Shown: positions 42,363 to 49,927 of the stretch, piece after piece
How the letters are laid out: every line of letters starts with the position of its first letter
Position numbering within the stretch: the first letter of the stretch is position 1
Source of the DNA: Halomarina halobia
GTDB lineage: Archaea > Halobacteriota > Halobacteria > Halobacteriales > Haloarculaceae
Assembly (NCBI RefSeq): GCF_029338575.1
Contig: NZ_CP119992.1
Span: 992,001-1,056,000, forward strand
Reading direction: 5' to 3'
DNA length: 64,000 nt
The notes under the pieces: model-generated
Told to the model about the DNA's origin: nothing
The model's input: the letters and a program-made list of their open reading frames with translations, nothing else
Databases searched by the model: none
Program-made: the position numbers and the translations under genes

Positions 42363-42947
42363 CTAGACGAGCAGTTGGACATCGGCGTCCGCCATGGCCC
42401 GAATCGCCGTGGCGGCACCGACGCCGGTGGTGACGCCGTCGTAGAAGTCGTCCTCGTCGTATCCCATCAGGTCGATCGTCACCTGGCAGGCCTGGAACTC
42501 GACGCCCATCTCCAGTGAGGTCTCGAGGAGTTCCTCGATGCTGGCGGTGTCGTTGTCCTCGATCCGCCTCTCCATCATCTTCGTCGTCACGCTGTCCATC
42601 CCGGGGAGCGCACCGATCGCGTTCGGCACCGGCACGTTGGGATTGCCGACCGAACTCAGCTTGAGGTTCTTCGAGCGCTCCTCGTGGAGGACGTCGAGCC
42701 CCCAGAAGGTGTGAAACACCGTCACCTCCCACCCGAAGGCGGCGGCCGTGCTCGCGAGGATGAGCGGCGGGTACGCCATGTCGAGCGTGCCCTTCGTCGC
42801 GATGATCGACATCTTCGGTTGTCCGCCGTCGTCCTCAGTGCGGAGGTCGGCGAGTTCCGACTCGAGTTCCTCGATGCGGGACTCTAGCGCGGCCACGTCG
42901 GCGTCGGACGTCGCGTCGGTCGGCGGTGTGGGCGTGTCAGAGCTCAT
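42363..42947 (-). CDS. DsrE/DsrF-like (DrsE family) sulfur-carrier protein
   Basis: 194 residues. After a helical, coiled N-terminus (about 17-38) the DsrE fold follows: SIIATKGTLDMAYPPLILAS, TVFHTFWGLDVLHEERSKNL and QACQVTIDLMGY with Cys154 as the likely persulfide carrier. It should accept sulfane sulfur from TusA (43063) or the rhodanese fusion and deliver it onward. It forms a minus-strand operon with tusA and a tiny frame between them. A peripheral or membrane-near role has been inferred for similar archaeal proteins. Confidence 0.88.
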   Translation of the reverse strand: MSSDTPTPPTDATSDADVAALESRIEELESELADLRTEDDGGQPKMSIIATKGTLDMAYPPLILASTAAAFGWEVTVFHTFWGLDVLHEERSKNLKLSSVGNPNVPVPNAIGALPGMDSVTTKMMERRIEDNDTASIEELLETSLEMGVEFQACQVTIDLMGYDEDDFYDGVTTGVGAATAIRAMADADVQLLV

Positions 42948-42949
42948 GA

Positions 42950-43057
42950 TCAGACATCGAACACCCGGTCGGCGTCGTCGAGTTCGTCGAGGGGGTTCGT
43001 GGCCATCGCGGGGCTATTCGGGCTGTCGTCGGGAACGGTGATCGCGATCTCGTCCAT
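42950..43057 (-). CDS. 35-residue hypothetical protein in the tusA operon
   Basis: ATG 43057 to TGA 42950, starting MDEIAITVPDDSPNSPAMAT and ending DDADRVFDV, acidic and proline-containing. It sits 5 nt after the tusA stop and 2 nt before the DsrE-like start, filling the gap exactly, which favours a real coding unit. The function is unknown; it may be a linker in the tusA-dsrE transcript. Confidence 0.45.
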   Translation of the reverse strand: MDEIAITVPDDSPNSPAMATNPLDELDDADRVFDV

Positions 43058-43062
43058 CGATC

Positions 43063-43305
43063 TCACTCCGTCCTGCGGACGTAGTGCCTGTACACGTCGT
43101 CGCCCTCCGCTTGGTCGAGGAGTTCGACGCCGTCGGTGCTCTCGGCCCAACCGGCGATGTCGCTCACGCTTCCGGGGTCCGTCGCGATGACCTCGAGGAC
43201 GTCGTCCGCGGCGAGCCGGTCCACCGCCCGCTTGGTCTTGACGACGGGCATCGGGCAGTTCTGTCCTTTGACGTCGAGCGTCTCCGTCACGTCGTGCTGC
43301 GTCAT
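43063..43305 (-). CDS. tusA: TusA-family sulfur carrier
   Basis: 80 residues from ATG 43305. The CPMP motif with Cys17 (DVKGQNCPMPVVKTKRAVDR) and the C-terminal AESTDGVELLDQAEGDDVYR are typical of the small TusA/SirA fold. It accepts sulfane sulfur and passes it to partners such as DsrE. The gene begins an operon with the DsrE-like gene and diverges from the fusion gene at 43510. A TATA-like TTTTAC (43341-43346) and a candidate operator at 43361-43379 lie before it. Confidence 0.93.
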   Translation of the reverse strand: MTQHDVTETLDVKGQNCPMPVVKTKRAVDRLAADDVLEVIATDPGSVSDIAGWAESTDGVELLDQAEGDDVYRHYVRRTE

Positions 43306-43360
43306 GGTATTGACTTCACCACCCAATATCGGAGCCGGAGGTAAAAGCGTATCGTCGGAA

Positions 43361-43379
43361 GTTCTAAATTTGCACACAA
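43361..43379. promoter_or_regulatory. Operator half A of the divergent sulfur promoters
   Basis: GTTCTAAATTTGCACACAA. The complement of the sequence at 43444-43462 is GTTCTATATGTGCACAATA, so the two are a near-exact inverted pair, 65 bp apart. Half A lies about 15-17 bp upstream of the TATA-like element of tusA, a position suited to an activator. Confidence 0.6.
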
Positions 43380-43443
43380 CTGTATCCCCAATATCCTCGT
43401 TTCAGAGGTATTGAGCGGTTTTATGCGGCTACAGCGCGATTGA

Positions 43444-43462
43444 TATTGTGCACATATAGAAC
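43444..43462. promoter_or_regulatory. Operator half B of the divergent sulfur promoters
   Basis: The mirror copy of 43361-43379 (14 of 19 positions agree after inversion, including GTTCTA and GCACA), positioned about 15 bp upstream of the TATA-like TTATCT (43477-43482) for the fusion gene at 43510. Both promoters may respond to the same sulfur-responsive factor. Confidence 0.6.
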
Positions 43463-43509
43463 TACTATGCAAAGCCTTATCTGGAGCGCGTCGTTAGCCA
43501 CGAGTGACG

Positions 43510-44691
43510 ATGACCGACGAAACCCTCACCGACTCTGAAGGAGACGTCGAATCGATCGCCCCCGAGAGACTGAAGGAGCGCATCGACGGCGGCGAGGAGG
43601 TGTTTATCCTCGACGCGCGCTCGGAGGGGGACTTCGAGGAGTGGCGCATCGGCGGCGAGACCGTCGAGGTCGTGAACTACCCGTACTTCCAGCTGCTGGA
43701 CGGAATCCCCGAGGACCTGCTCGCGGAGCTTCCCGACGACCGGGAGATCACGGTACTCTGTGCGAAGGGCGGGGCGAGCGAGCTAGTCGCCGAGCACCTC
43801 GAGGCGGAGGGCTACGACGTCAATCACCTCGAACGCGGGATGAAGGGCTGGGCGCGCGTCTACGAGTACGCGGAACTCGACGTCGACGCCGACGCCACGG
43901 TCGCCCAGTACCGGCGGCCGTCCAGCGGCTGTCTGGCGTACCTCGTCGTCTCCGACGGGGAAGCCGCCGTCGTCGACCCGCTCCGCGCGTTCACGGAGGA
44001 GTACATCCAGGACGCACGTACCCTCGGTGCCGAACTCGCGTACGCGCTCGATACGCACGTCCACGCGGATCACGTCTCCGGCGTCCGCGACCTCGCCGAG
44101 GAGACCGGCGCGACGGCGGTTCTCCCCCGACCCGCCGCCGACCGGGGCGTGACGTACGACGTCCCCTACGAGACGGTCGCGGACGGCGACACCCTCACCG
44201 TCGGCGAGGTCGAGATCGAGGTCGTCCACACGCCCGGGCACACGACCGGCATGACCGCGTACGGGGTCGGAAACGTCCTGTTCACGGGCGACGGACTCTT
44301 CACGGAGAGCGTCGCCCGACCCGACCTCGAGGATCCCGAAGCCGCGAGGAACGCGGCGCGGACGCTCCACGAGAGCCTCCACGGGAAGGTCCTGACCCGG
44401 CCCGACGACGCGATCGTCGCGCCGGCGCACTTCAGCGACGCCGCGACCTCCGACGACGACGGCACCTACACGGCCGAACTCGGCGATCTGATGGAGCGGA
44501 TGGACGCGCTCTCGATGGACGAAGACGAGTTCGTCGAGTTCGTCGTCTCCGACATGCCCCCGCGTCCCGCCAACTACGAGGGGATCGTCGCCACGAACCT
44601 CGGACGGCAGTCGCCCGACGACGAGGAGGCGTTCGAGCTCGAACTCGGCCCGAACAACTGCGCGGCCAGCGAGGGAGCGCTGACGAACTGA
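43510..44691 (+). CDS. Second rhodanese-metallo-beta-lactamase fusion
   Basis: 393 residues from ATG 43510 (a GTG two codons upstream is possible). The rhodanese domain has Cys84 in VLCAKGGAS. The MBL domain has THVHADH (182-188) and HTPGHTTGMTAYG. The two halves are those of the protein at 39064, and both end in LGPNNCAA, but they diverge elsewhere and probably have different substrates. It is likely leaderless, with its TATA about 30 nt upstream. The YeeE-like transporter follows one base later, so sulfur entry and persulfide oxidation are linked. Confidence 0.92.
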   Translation: MTDETLTDSEGDVESIAPERLKERIDGGEEVFILDARSEGDFEEWRIGGETVEVVNYPYFQLLDGIPEDLLAELPDDREITVLCAKGGASELVAEHLEAEGYDVNHLERGMKGWARVYEYAELDVDADATVAQYRRPSSGCLAYLVVSDGEAAVVDPLRAFTEEYIQDARTLGAELAYALDTHVHADHVSGVRDLAEETGATAVLPRPAADRGVTYDVPYETVADGDTLTVGEVEIEVVHTPGHTTGMTAYGVGNVLFTGDGLFTESVARPDLEDPEAARNAARTLHESLHGKVLTRPDDAIVAPAHFSDAATSDDDGTYTAELGDLMERMDALSMDEDEFVEFVVSDMPPRPANYEGIVATNLGRQSPDDEEAFELELGPNNCAASEGALTN

Positions 44692-44692
44692 G

Positions 44693-45187
44693 ATGGACGC
44701 GCTCACGCCCTCGGTCGCGCTCGCAGAGCTCTTCCCGCGGGGAATCCTGCCGTATCTCCTCGGCGGATCGCTCGTCGGCCTCGGGGCCGCGGTCATCTAC
44801 CTCGGGACGGGGATCATCGCCGGGGCGAGCACGTTCCTCGAGTCGACGCTGTCGTACGTCTCGGACGTCCCGCGGTTCAACCGCTTCGCGTACGTCCGGT
44901 CGCGTGGCTGGCGGCTCGTGTTCACCGCGGGCATCGTCAGCGGCGCGGCGATCTGGGGGATCGTACTGAACCCCGGGACCTGGACGACCGAGGTCCAGTG
45001 GTGGCGGCTGCTGGGCGGCGGGTTCCTCGTCGGCGTCGGCACGCGCCTCGGCAAGGGCTGCACCTCGGGCCACGGCGTCTACGGGATCGGCTCGCTGTCG
45101 AACACGTCGCTCGTGAACGTCGCGACCTTCCTCGCCGTGGCCATCGGGACCGCCCAGCTCGTCCGGGCGCTGGGGGTGACGCCGTGA
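44693..45187 (+). CDS. YeeE/YedE-type sulfur transporter, N-terminal half protein
   Basis: 164 residues with four or five membrane helices. The family motif GKGCTSGHGVYG, with its sulfur-handling Cys, is present, after GGGFLVGVGTRL. It represents half of the fused bacterial TsuA-type thiosulfate/sulfane-sulfur channel, so it pairs with the downstream gene at 45184, which overlaps by 4 bp (GTGA). The product sits in the cytoplasmic membrane and supplies sulfur to TusA/DsrE. Confidence 0.9.
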   Translation: MDALTPSVALAELFPRGILPYLLGGSLVGLGAAVIYLGTGIIAGASTFLESTLSYVSDVPRFNRFAYVRSRGWRLVFTAGIVSGAAIWGIVLNPGTWTTEVQWWRLLGGGFLVGVGTRLGKGCTSGHGVYGIGSLSNTSLVNVATFLAVAIGTAQLVRALGVTP

Positions 45188-45648
45188 GTGAAAGCGAACG
45201 GCGTCCGCTGTTCCTGGCCGTGATCTACCTCGGGGGGCTGCCCTTCGGCTTCGGCCTCGCGATCAGCGGGATGGCCCGGCCGGAGGTCGTGCTGGACTTC
45301 CTCCAGTTCGAGGACTTCGGCCTTCTGTTCGTCATGGGCGGCGCGGCGGTCGTGACCGGGATCACCGTCGCCGTCGCCACGGGCTCCTTCGACCGCGCGC
45401 CGCTGACTGCGCGCGAGTACACGCGCCGGACCAGGGAGTTCGACCGCAACGTCGTCGTCGGCGGGACGATCTTCGGCGTCGGCTGGGGGCTCTCGGGCGT
45501 CTGTCCGGGTGCCGCCTACGCGAGCGTCGGGATCGGGAACTACCCGATCCTGTGGGCCGTCGCGGGGATGTTCCTCGGCGCGTACGCCCAGGGGTACTGG
45601 CGGACCGTCCGGGCGTCGAGGTCCGCTGCGGTGGCGACGGACGACTGA
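45184..45648 (+). CDS. YeeE/YedE-type sulfur transporter, C-terminal half protein
   Basis: 154 residues from GTG 45184. Hydrophobic helices start with LFLAVIYLGGLPFGFGLAIS and carry FGVGWGLSGVCPGAAYASV, whose GxCPG motif has the second conserved Cys. Together with the preceding gene it makes one pseudo-symmetrical YeeE unit. A polar loop (REYTRRTREFDRN) separates the helices. The operon of fusion protein, YeeE-1 and YeeE-2 ends here. Confidence 0.9.
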   Translation: MSESERRPLFLAVIYLGGLPFGFGLAISGMARPEVVLDFLQFEDFGLLFVMGGAAVVTGITVAVATGSFDRAPLTAREYTRRTREFDRNVVVGGTIFGVGWGLSGVCPGAAYASVGIGNYPILWAVAGMFLGAYAQGYWRTVRASRSAAVATDD

Positions 45649-45919
45649 CCTCCCCGGTACGCCATCCGGGCGAACGCGCGACTGTCGACACCGTCGCCCG
45701 ATCCGGCAGGGGTCTTATCGAACCGAGGGTCTACCCGGCCGGCGATTCCACGTGGTGTCGTTCCTCCCGCTCTACGGGGCCGGTGAGGGACAGACCGCGA
45801 CGGTCGCGGGGCGCATCGGCAACGCACGCGCCTCGACGCACCCTTCCGGCGGCGACTCCCCGTCGCCGTCCCGGAGCACGTCGCCGCCGTGGCGTCGGTC
45901 GCGACCGTGCGCTGACCGC

Positions 45920-46864
45920 TCACCCCGAGTAGAACGCCTCCTCGAGATCCGCGGCGACGTCGTCGAGCGCCTCGTCCGCGGCGTCGAGGTAGTCCGGGAG
46001 GCTCACGAAGCCGTGGATCATCCCCTCGTAGTGGTAGTCGGTGACCGGAACCTCCGCCTCGGCCAGGCGGTTCGCGTACTCGCGGCCCTCGTCGCGCAGC
46101 GGGTCGAACCCGGCGGTGACGACCGTCGCGGGCGGGAGGCCGGAGAGGTCGCGCGCGAGCAGCGGCGCGGCGTACTCGTTGCGCTGGTCCGCGGCGCGGG
46201 CGACGTACCGCTCGTAGAACCACGCCACGCTCTCGCGTTCGAGGAAGTACCCCTCGCCGTTCTCCTCGTAGCTGTCGAAGTCGTGGACGACCGGGGAGGC
46301 GACGGCGGGGTAGACGAGCACCTGTCGGGCGATCTCCGGCCCGCCGCGGTCGCGCGCCATGAGCGTCGCCCCGGCGGTGAGGTTGCCGCCCGCGCTGTCG
46401 CCCCCGACGGCGATCCGCCCGGGGTCCACGCCGACGGTGTCGCCGTGCGCCGCGGTCCACTCGACGGCTGCGTAGGCGTCGTCGAGGGCGGCCGGGAAGG
46501 GGTGTTCCGGCGCGAGGCGGTAGTCGACGCTCAGGACGGCGCAGCCGACGCGGTTCACCAGCCCCCGACAGACGTCGTCGACGGTGTCGAGGCTGCCGAT
46601 GACCCAGCCGCCGCCGTGGAGGTAGACCAGCGCGGGGTGCGGGCCCTCTCCCTCGGGGAGGTAGAGCCGGACCGGGACGTCCTCGTCCGGACCGGGGATC
46701 GAGAAGTCGGCCACGTCGCCGACCGGTTCCGGGTCCTCGTTGGCGAAGAACGATTCGAGCGCGTCGCGGGCGCTCGGAACCGACAGCGCGTACGTCGGCG
46801 GCCGCGGGATCGAGTCGAGGAGGTCGAGGACGGCCTGCGCCTGCGGATCGGGTTCGCGGGACAT
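45920..46864 (-). CDS. Alpha/beta-hydrolase of the hormone-sensitive lipase (HSL) family
   Basis: 314 residues from ATG 46864 (GTG 46879 is an alternative). The oxyanion motif is HGGGWVIG (83-90) and the nucleophile GDSAGG (155-160, Ser157). The Asp is in GFDPLRDEG and the His in GMIHGFVSL. It hydrolyses carboxyl esters of short or medium chain length. Cytosolic, with no signal peptide. The 271-bp gap beyond its 3' end shows no accepted gene. Confidence 0.93.
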   Translation of the reverse strand: MSREPDPQAQAVLDLLDSIPRPPTYALSVPSARDALESFFANEDPEPVGDVADFSIPGPDEDVPVRLYLPEGEGPHPALVYLHGGGWVIGSLDTVDDVCRGLVNRVGCAVLSVDYRLAPEHPFPAALDDAYAAVEWTAAHGDTVGVDPGRIAVGGDSAGGNLTAGATLMARDRGGPEIARQVLVYPAVASPVVHDFDSYEENGEGYFLERESVAWFYERYVARAADQRNEYAAPLLARDLSGLPPATVVTAGFDPLRDEGREYANRLAEAEVPVTDYHYEGMIHGFVSLPDYLDAADEALDDVAADLEEAFYSG

Positions 46865-46955
46865 GGCCGTAACTGGCACACTGCCGACTTAACTCTCAGC
46901 GAGAATACGCGGCGGGAGAAAAGTCATATACTTCGATACGTATTGTGACGCAATC

Positions 46956-47828
46956 ATGGATGACGCGCGGGCGACCGGCAGTCTCGTGGCGTGGTATCGA
47001 CGACACATCGGCGAACCGGAGCGGCGCGTGGACGTCTACCTCGGGTTCGCGCTGTTCTTCGGCGGGCTCGGGCTCGGCCTCTCGGGGCTCGCGCTGTTCG
47101 TCTACGAGGGGACGCTCCCGGGGCCGGGGAAGACGTACTGGTTCCGCGAGATCGCGTTCGCGGTCGGCGCGAGCGGGCTCCCGACGCTCCTGCTCGGCGT
47201 CACCGTCCTGCTCCCCGTGGAGCGGCGGGCGCGGTACGCCGCGCTGGGCGGCGCGACGATCTGTCTCGTCGCCGTCGCCCTGTTCGTGGGCACCTATCCC
47301 TACCAGTGGGACGTGCGCGGGGGACCCGACTACAGCGTACAGGGCGTGGGCATCTACGCGGTCGGGCTGGTCGCCGTCGTCGCGGCGACGGCCGCGGCGC
47401 TGGTCAGTTACCACGTCGAACGGGCTCTGCCGACAGAGAGCGGAGACGAGACGTCCCCGGATCCGGAGGTGCCCGACGAGCAGGTCCGGCACGACATCGA
47501 CGACGCGCTCGCGAGCGCCGAGCTCTCGTGGGGCGGGGTGCGAAAGGTAGAGACGCAGCGGATACAGTTCGGCGAGTCCGCGGCGACGGAGTCGATCGAT
47601 CGGTCCGGTCTCGAGGGCGTCGCGCCGACATCCCACCGTTCGGAGGGGGTGGACGGCGCGGTCGCGGGGCTGAAGCGGCTGCGCGGAAACGAGGACCGGA
47701 CGGCCCGCGGCGGTGGGACGGACGATCAGACGGCGGCGCTGCGACAGCTTCGCGAGCGACAGGCGTCGGGGCCGGAGACGCCGCCGTCGCTCGTCGAACG
47801 TCTCAGGGGACTGTTGCGGCAGGGATAG
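46956..47828 (+). CDS. DUF7139-like membrane protein with long cytoplasmic tail (CdpA-like layout)
   Basis: 290 residues. An N-terminal membrane module of about four helices (VYLGFALFFGGLGLGLSGLA to GIYAVGLVAVVAATAAALVS) is followed by a 135-residue charged, low-complexity cytoplasmic tail that ends in SLVERLRGLLRQG, a likely short helix. The layout is that of haloarchaeal proteins with an N-terminal DUF7139 module; the cell-division FtsZ anchor CdpA has this organisation, but the identity of this copy is inferred. It lies beside the actin homologue at 47919, which fits a cytoskeletal role. Confidence 0.72.
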   Translation: MDDARATGSLVAWYRRHIGEPERRVDVYLGFALFFGGLGLGLSGLALFVYEGTLPGPGKTYWFREIAFAVGASGLPTLLLGVTVLLPVERRARYAALGGATICLVAVALFVGTYPYQWDVRGGPDYSVQGVGIYAVGLVAVVAATAAALVSYHVERALPTESGDETSPDPEVPDEQVRHDIDDALASAELSWGGVRKVETQRIQFGESAATESIDRSGLEGVAPTSHRSEGVDGAVAGLKRLRGNEDRTARGGGTDDQTAALRQLRERQASGPETPPSLVERLRGLLRQG

Positions 47829-47918
47829 GCCAGATAGTCATTGATTAATTACAATCACCCTATCGTTATGTTCTCTATCCACAGTAAGTTTATTACGCTG
47901 TAGTGATACGGCCCGACT

Positions 47919-49010
47919 ATGGCAAAGGGGCTAGACGTCGGCACGATGAACATCATCTCGGGGAAGCAGGACGCGGAGGAGACGGTGTTCGTACAGCAGC
48001 GCAACTCGTTCGTCGAGATCGAGTACTCGGACATGGCGGAGCAGATGCTCTCGCGGAGCGACGTCCTCCACATCCGGAAGGACGACGCGGTGTACGTCGT
48101 CGGCGACGACGCGCTCAGCTTCGCGAACATCTTCAAGCAGGAGACGCGCCGCCCGATGCGGCGGGGCATCCTCTCGAGCGACGAGAAGAGCGCCATTCCG
48201 ATGATGAAGCTCATCATCGAGCAGGTGGCGGGGGAGCCGACCCGGCCGGGCGAGCGCATCCACTACTCGGTTCCCGCCGACCCCATCGACTCGGACGTCT
48301 CGGTGCTCTACCACCAGAAGACGCTCGAGTCGTTCCTCGGCGACGCCGGGTACGACCCCGAACCGATCAACGAGGGGATGGCGGTCATCTACTCCGAACT
48401 CGCGGACAACAACTTCACCGGCCTCGGCATCAGCTTCGGTGCGGGCATGACGAACGTCTGTCTCGCCTACTACGCGGTGCCCGTGATGACCTTCTCTATC
48501 GCCCGCGGGGGCGACTGGATCGACGAGCAGGCCGCGCGGGCGACGGGCAAGCCCATCGACAAGGTCACCTCCATCAAGGAGGACGACTTCGAACTCGACT
48601 TCCGCACGGACGTCGGGGGCGTCGAGGGCGCGCTCGCCATCTACTACGAGAACCTGCTCGACTACGTCATCGAGAACATCACCCGCGAGGTGGACGAGGA
48701 GGACATCGAGGAGGGCCTCGACGTGCCCGTCGTCGTCACGGGCGGCACGTCGAGTCCGCGCGGCTTCGAGGCGCTATTCGCGGACCACCTGGAGGACGCG
48801 AACATTCCGTTCTCCATCAGCGACGTGCGCAGCGCGCGCGAACCGCTCTACAGCGTCGCCCGCGGCGCGCTCGTCGCTGCCCGGAGCGAGGAGGCGGAGG
48901 AGGGAAGCGGCTCTCCGAACCGGAGCGAAGCGGTCGAGCGATCCGTCTCGGACGGCGAGTCAGAGGGGGACGCGGACGCGGAGGAGGAAGCCGCCTCGGC
49001 GGAGAACTAA
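47919..49010 (+). CDS. Actin/MreB-like protein of the haloarchaeal salactin type
   Basis: 363 residues. Actin-fold motifs: phosphate-1 region [10 protein letters not shown], the second phosphate loop [40 protein letters not shown], and adenosine-binding [13 protein letters not shown]. Archaeal salactin and volactin share this start and form dynamic filaments. A TATA-like TTTATTACG about 30 nt before ATG suggests a leaderless mRNA. The C-terminus (about 325-363) is acidic and low complexity ([20 protein letters not shown]), probably disordered. The stop overlaps that of the opposite zinc-ribbon gene. Confidence 0.85.
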   Translation: MAKGLDVGTMNIISGKQDAEETVFVQQRNSFVEIEYSDMAEQMLSRSDVLHIRKDDAVYVVGDDALSFANIFKQETRRPMRRGILSSDEKSAIPMMKLIIEQVAGEPTRPGERIHYSVPADPIDSDVSVLYHQKTLESFLGDAGYDPEPINEGMAVIYSELADNNFTGLGISFGAGMTNVCLAYYAVPVMTFSIARGGDWIDEQAARATGKPIDKVTSIKEDDFELDFRTDVGGVEGALAIYYENLLDYVIENITREVDEEDIEEGLDVPVVVTGGTSSPRGFEALFADHLEDANIPFSISDVRSAREPLYSVARGALVAARSEEAEEGSGSPNRSEAVERSVSDGESEGDADAEEEAASAEN

Positions 49011-49177
49011 CCGCCCCGGCGGAAACGCGCGAGCGCTGCCTCCCAGCTCTCGCGCTCCCGTCGCTCGCTCCTGTGCTCCACCGTCACGCCCAGGTAGCCG
49101 CAGGCCCGACAGGCCAGCGCCGTCTCCCCGTCGAGGGCGTACCGTTCGAGTGTCGAGTCGCACCGCGGACAGGTCAT
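49007..49177 (-). CDS. Small CPxC/CxxC zinc-ribbon protein
   Basis: 56 residues, [20 protein letters not shown] then [10 protein letters not shown], with two CxxC knuckles for one zinc, and a basic helical tail ([19 protein letters not shown]). It belongs to the haloarchaeal micro-zinc-finger group. The stop codon (TAG) overlaps the TAA of the actin gene by four bases (CTAA). Members can act in motility or envelope traits; the exact role is unknown. Confidence 0.75.
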   Translation of the reverse strand: MTCPRCDSTLERYALDGETALACRACGYLGVTVEHRSERRERESWEAALARFRRGG

Positions 49178-49299
49178 GGTACCCGATAGGTCCCGGGGAA
49201 GATGAATCTATCCGACGGGGAACGAACGAAGGAGGAAGAGCGGACGGGTGGAAAGGACGGATGGAAAGCCTTGTTCGCGCGCGCGCCGTCCCGACCGGC

Positions 49300-49926
49300 A
49301 TGGCGCGACGCACGCTCGAACGCGCGCTCGAATCGGTCGCGGGGTTCGACGACCCGCGCGTCGAGTGGGAGCAGTACCCCACGCCCGCGGACGTCGCCGC
49401 CCACCTCGTCCACCTCGCGTCCCTGCGGGGCGATCTCGGAGGGACGACCCTCGACCTCGGGTGCGGGACGGGGGTGCTCGCCCTCGGGGCGGCGCTCGCG
49501 AGCGCGGAGACGGTAGTCGGGGTGGACCGGGATCCGGCGGCGCTCGCGGTCGCCCGCGGGAACGCGACACGCCTGGACGCGGCGGCGCGCGTCGAGTGGG
49601 TGCTCGCCGACGCGACCCGACCGCCGATCTGTCTCAACTCACGCTCGCGGCCCGTGACCGTCCTGATGAATCCGCCGTTCGGGGCGCAACGCGGGAACCG
49701 CCACGCCGACCGCGCCTTCCTCGCCGCCGTCGCGGAGGTCGCCGACGTCTCCTACTCGATCCACAACGCGGACAGTCGGGAATTCGTCGAGGCGTTCGCC
49801 GCGGACGAGGGCGGCGAGGTCACCGACGCCTTCGCGGCCGCCCTCGACGTGGACCGGCAGTTCGACTTCCACGGGGAGGCCCGGCGGACCATCGAGACGG
49901 AGGTCTACCGGATCGAGTGGCGGTGA
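49300..49926 (+). CDS. METTL5-like SAM-dependent N6-adenine methyltransferase
   Basis: 208 residues from ATG 49300; a start at 49261 would add 13 residues (MESLVRARAVPTG), but the conserved part begins at MARRTLERALES. The motif-I loop is DLGCGTGVLALGA, followed by GVDRDPAALAVARGNA and the NPPF motif in TVLMNPPFGAQRGNRHADRA. The WEQYPTPADVAAHLV motif before motif I is characteristic of METTL5-type rRNA or tRNA adenine methyltransferases. It would methylate an RNA adenine N6 in the ribosome. Confidence 0.88.
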   Translation: MARRTLERALESVAGFDDPRVEWEQYPTPADVAAHLVHLASLRGDLGGTTLDLGCGTGVLALGAALASAETVVGVDRDPAALAVARGNATRLDAAARVEWVLADATRPPICLNSRSRPVTVLMNPPFGAQRGNRHADRAFLAAVAEVADVSYSIHNADSREFVEAFAADEGGEVTDAFAAALDVDRQFDFHGEARRTIETEVYRIEWR

Positions 49927-49927
49927 C

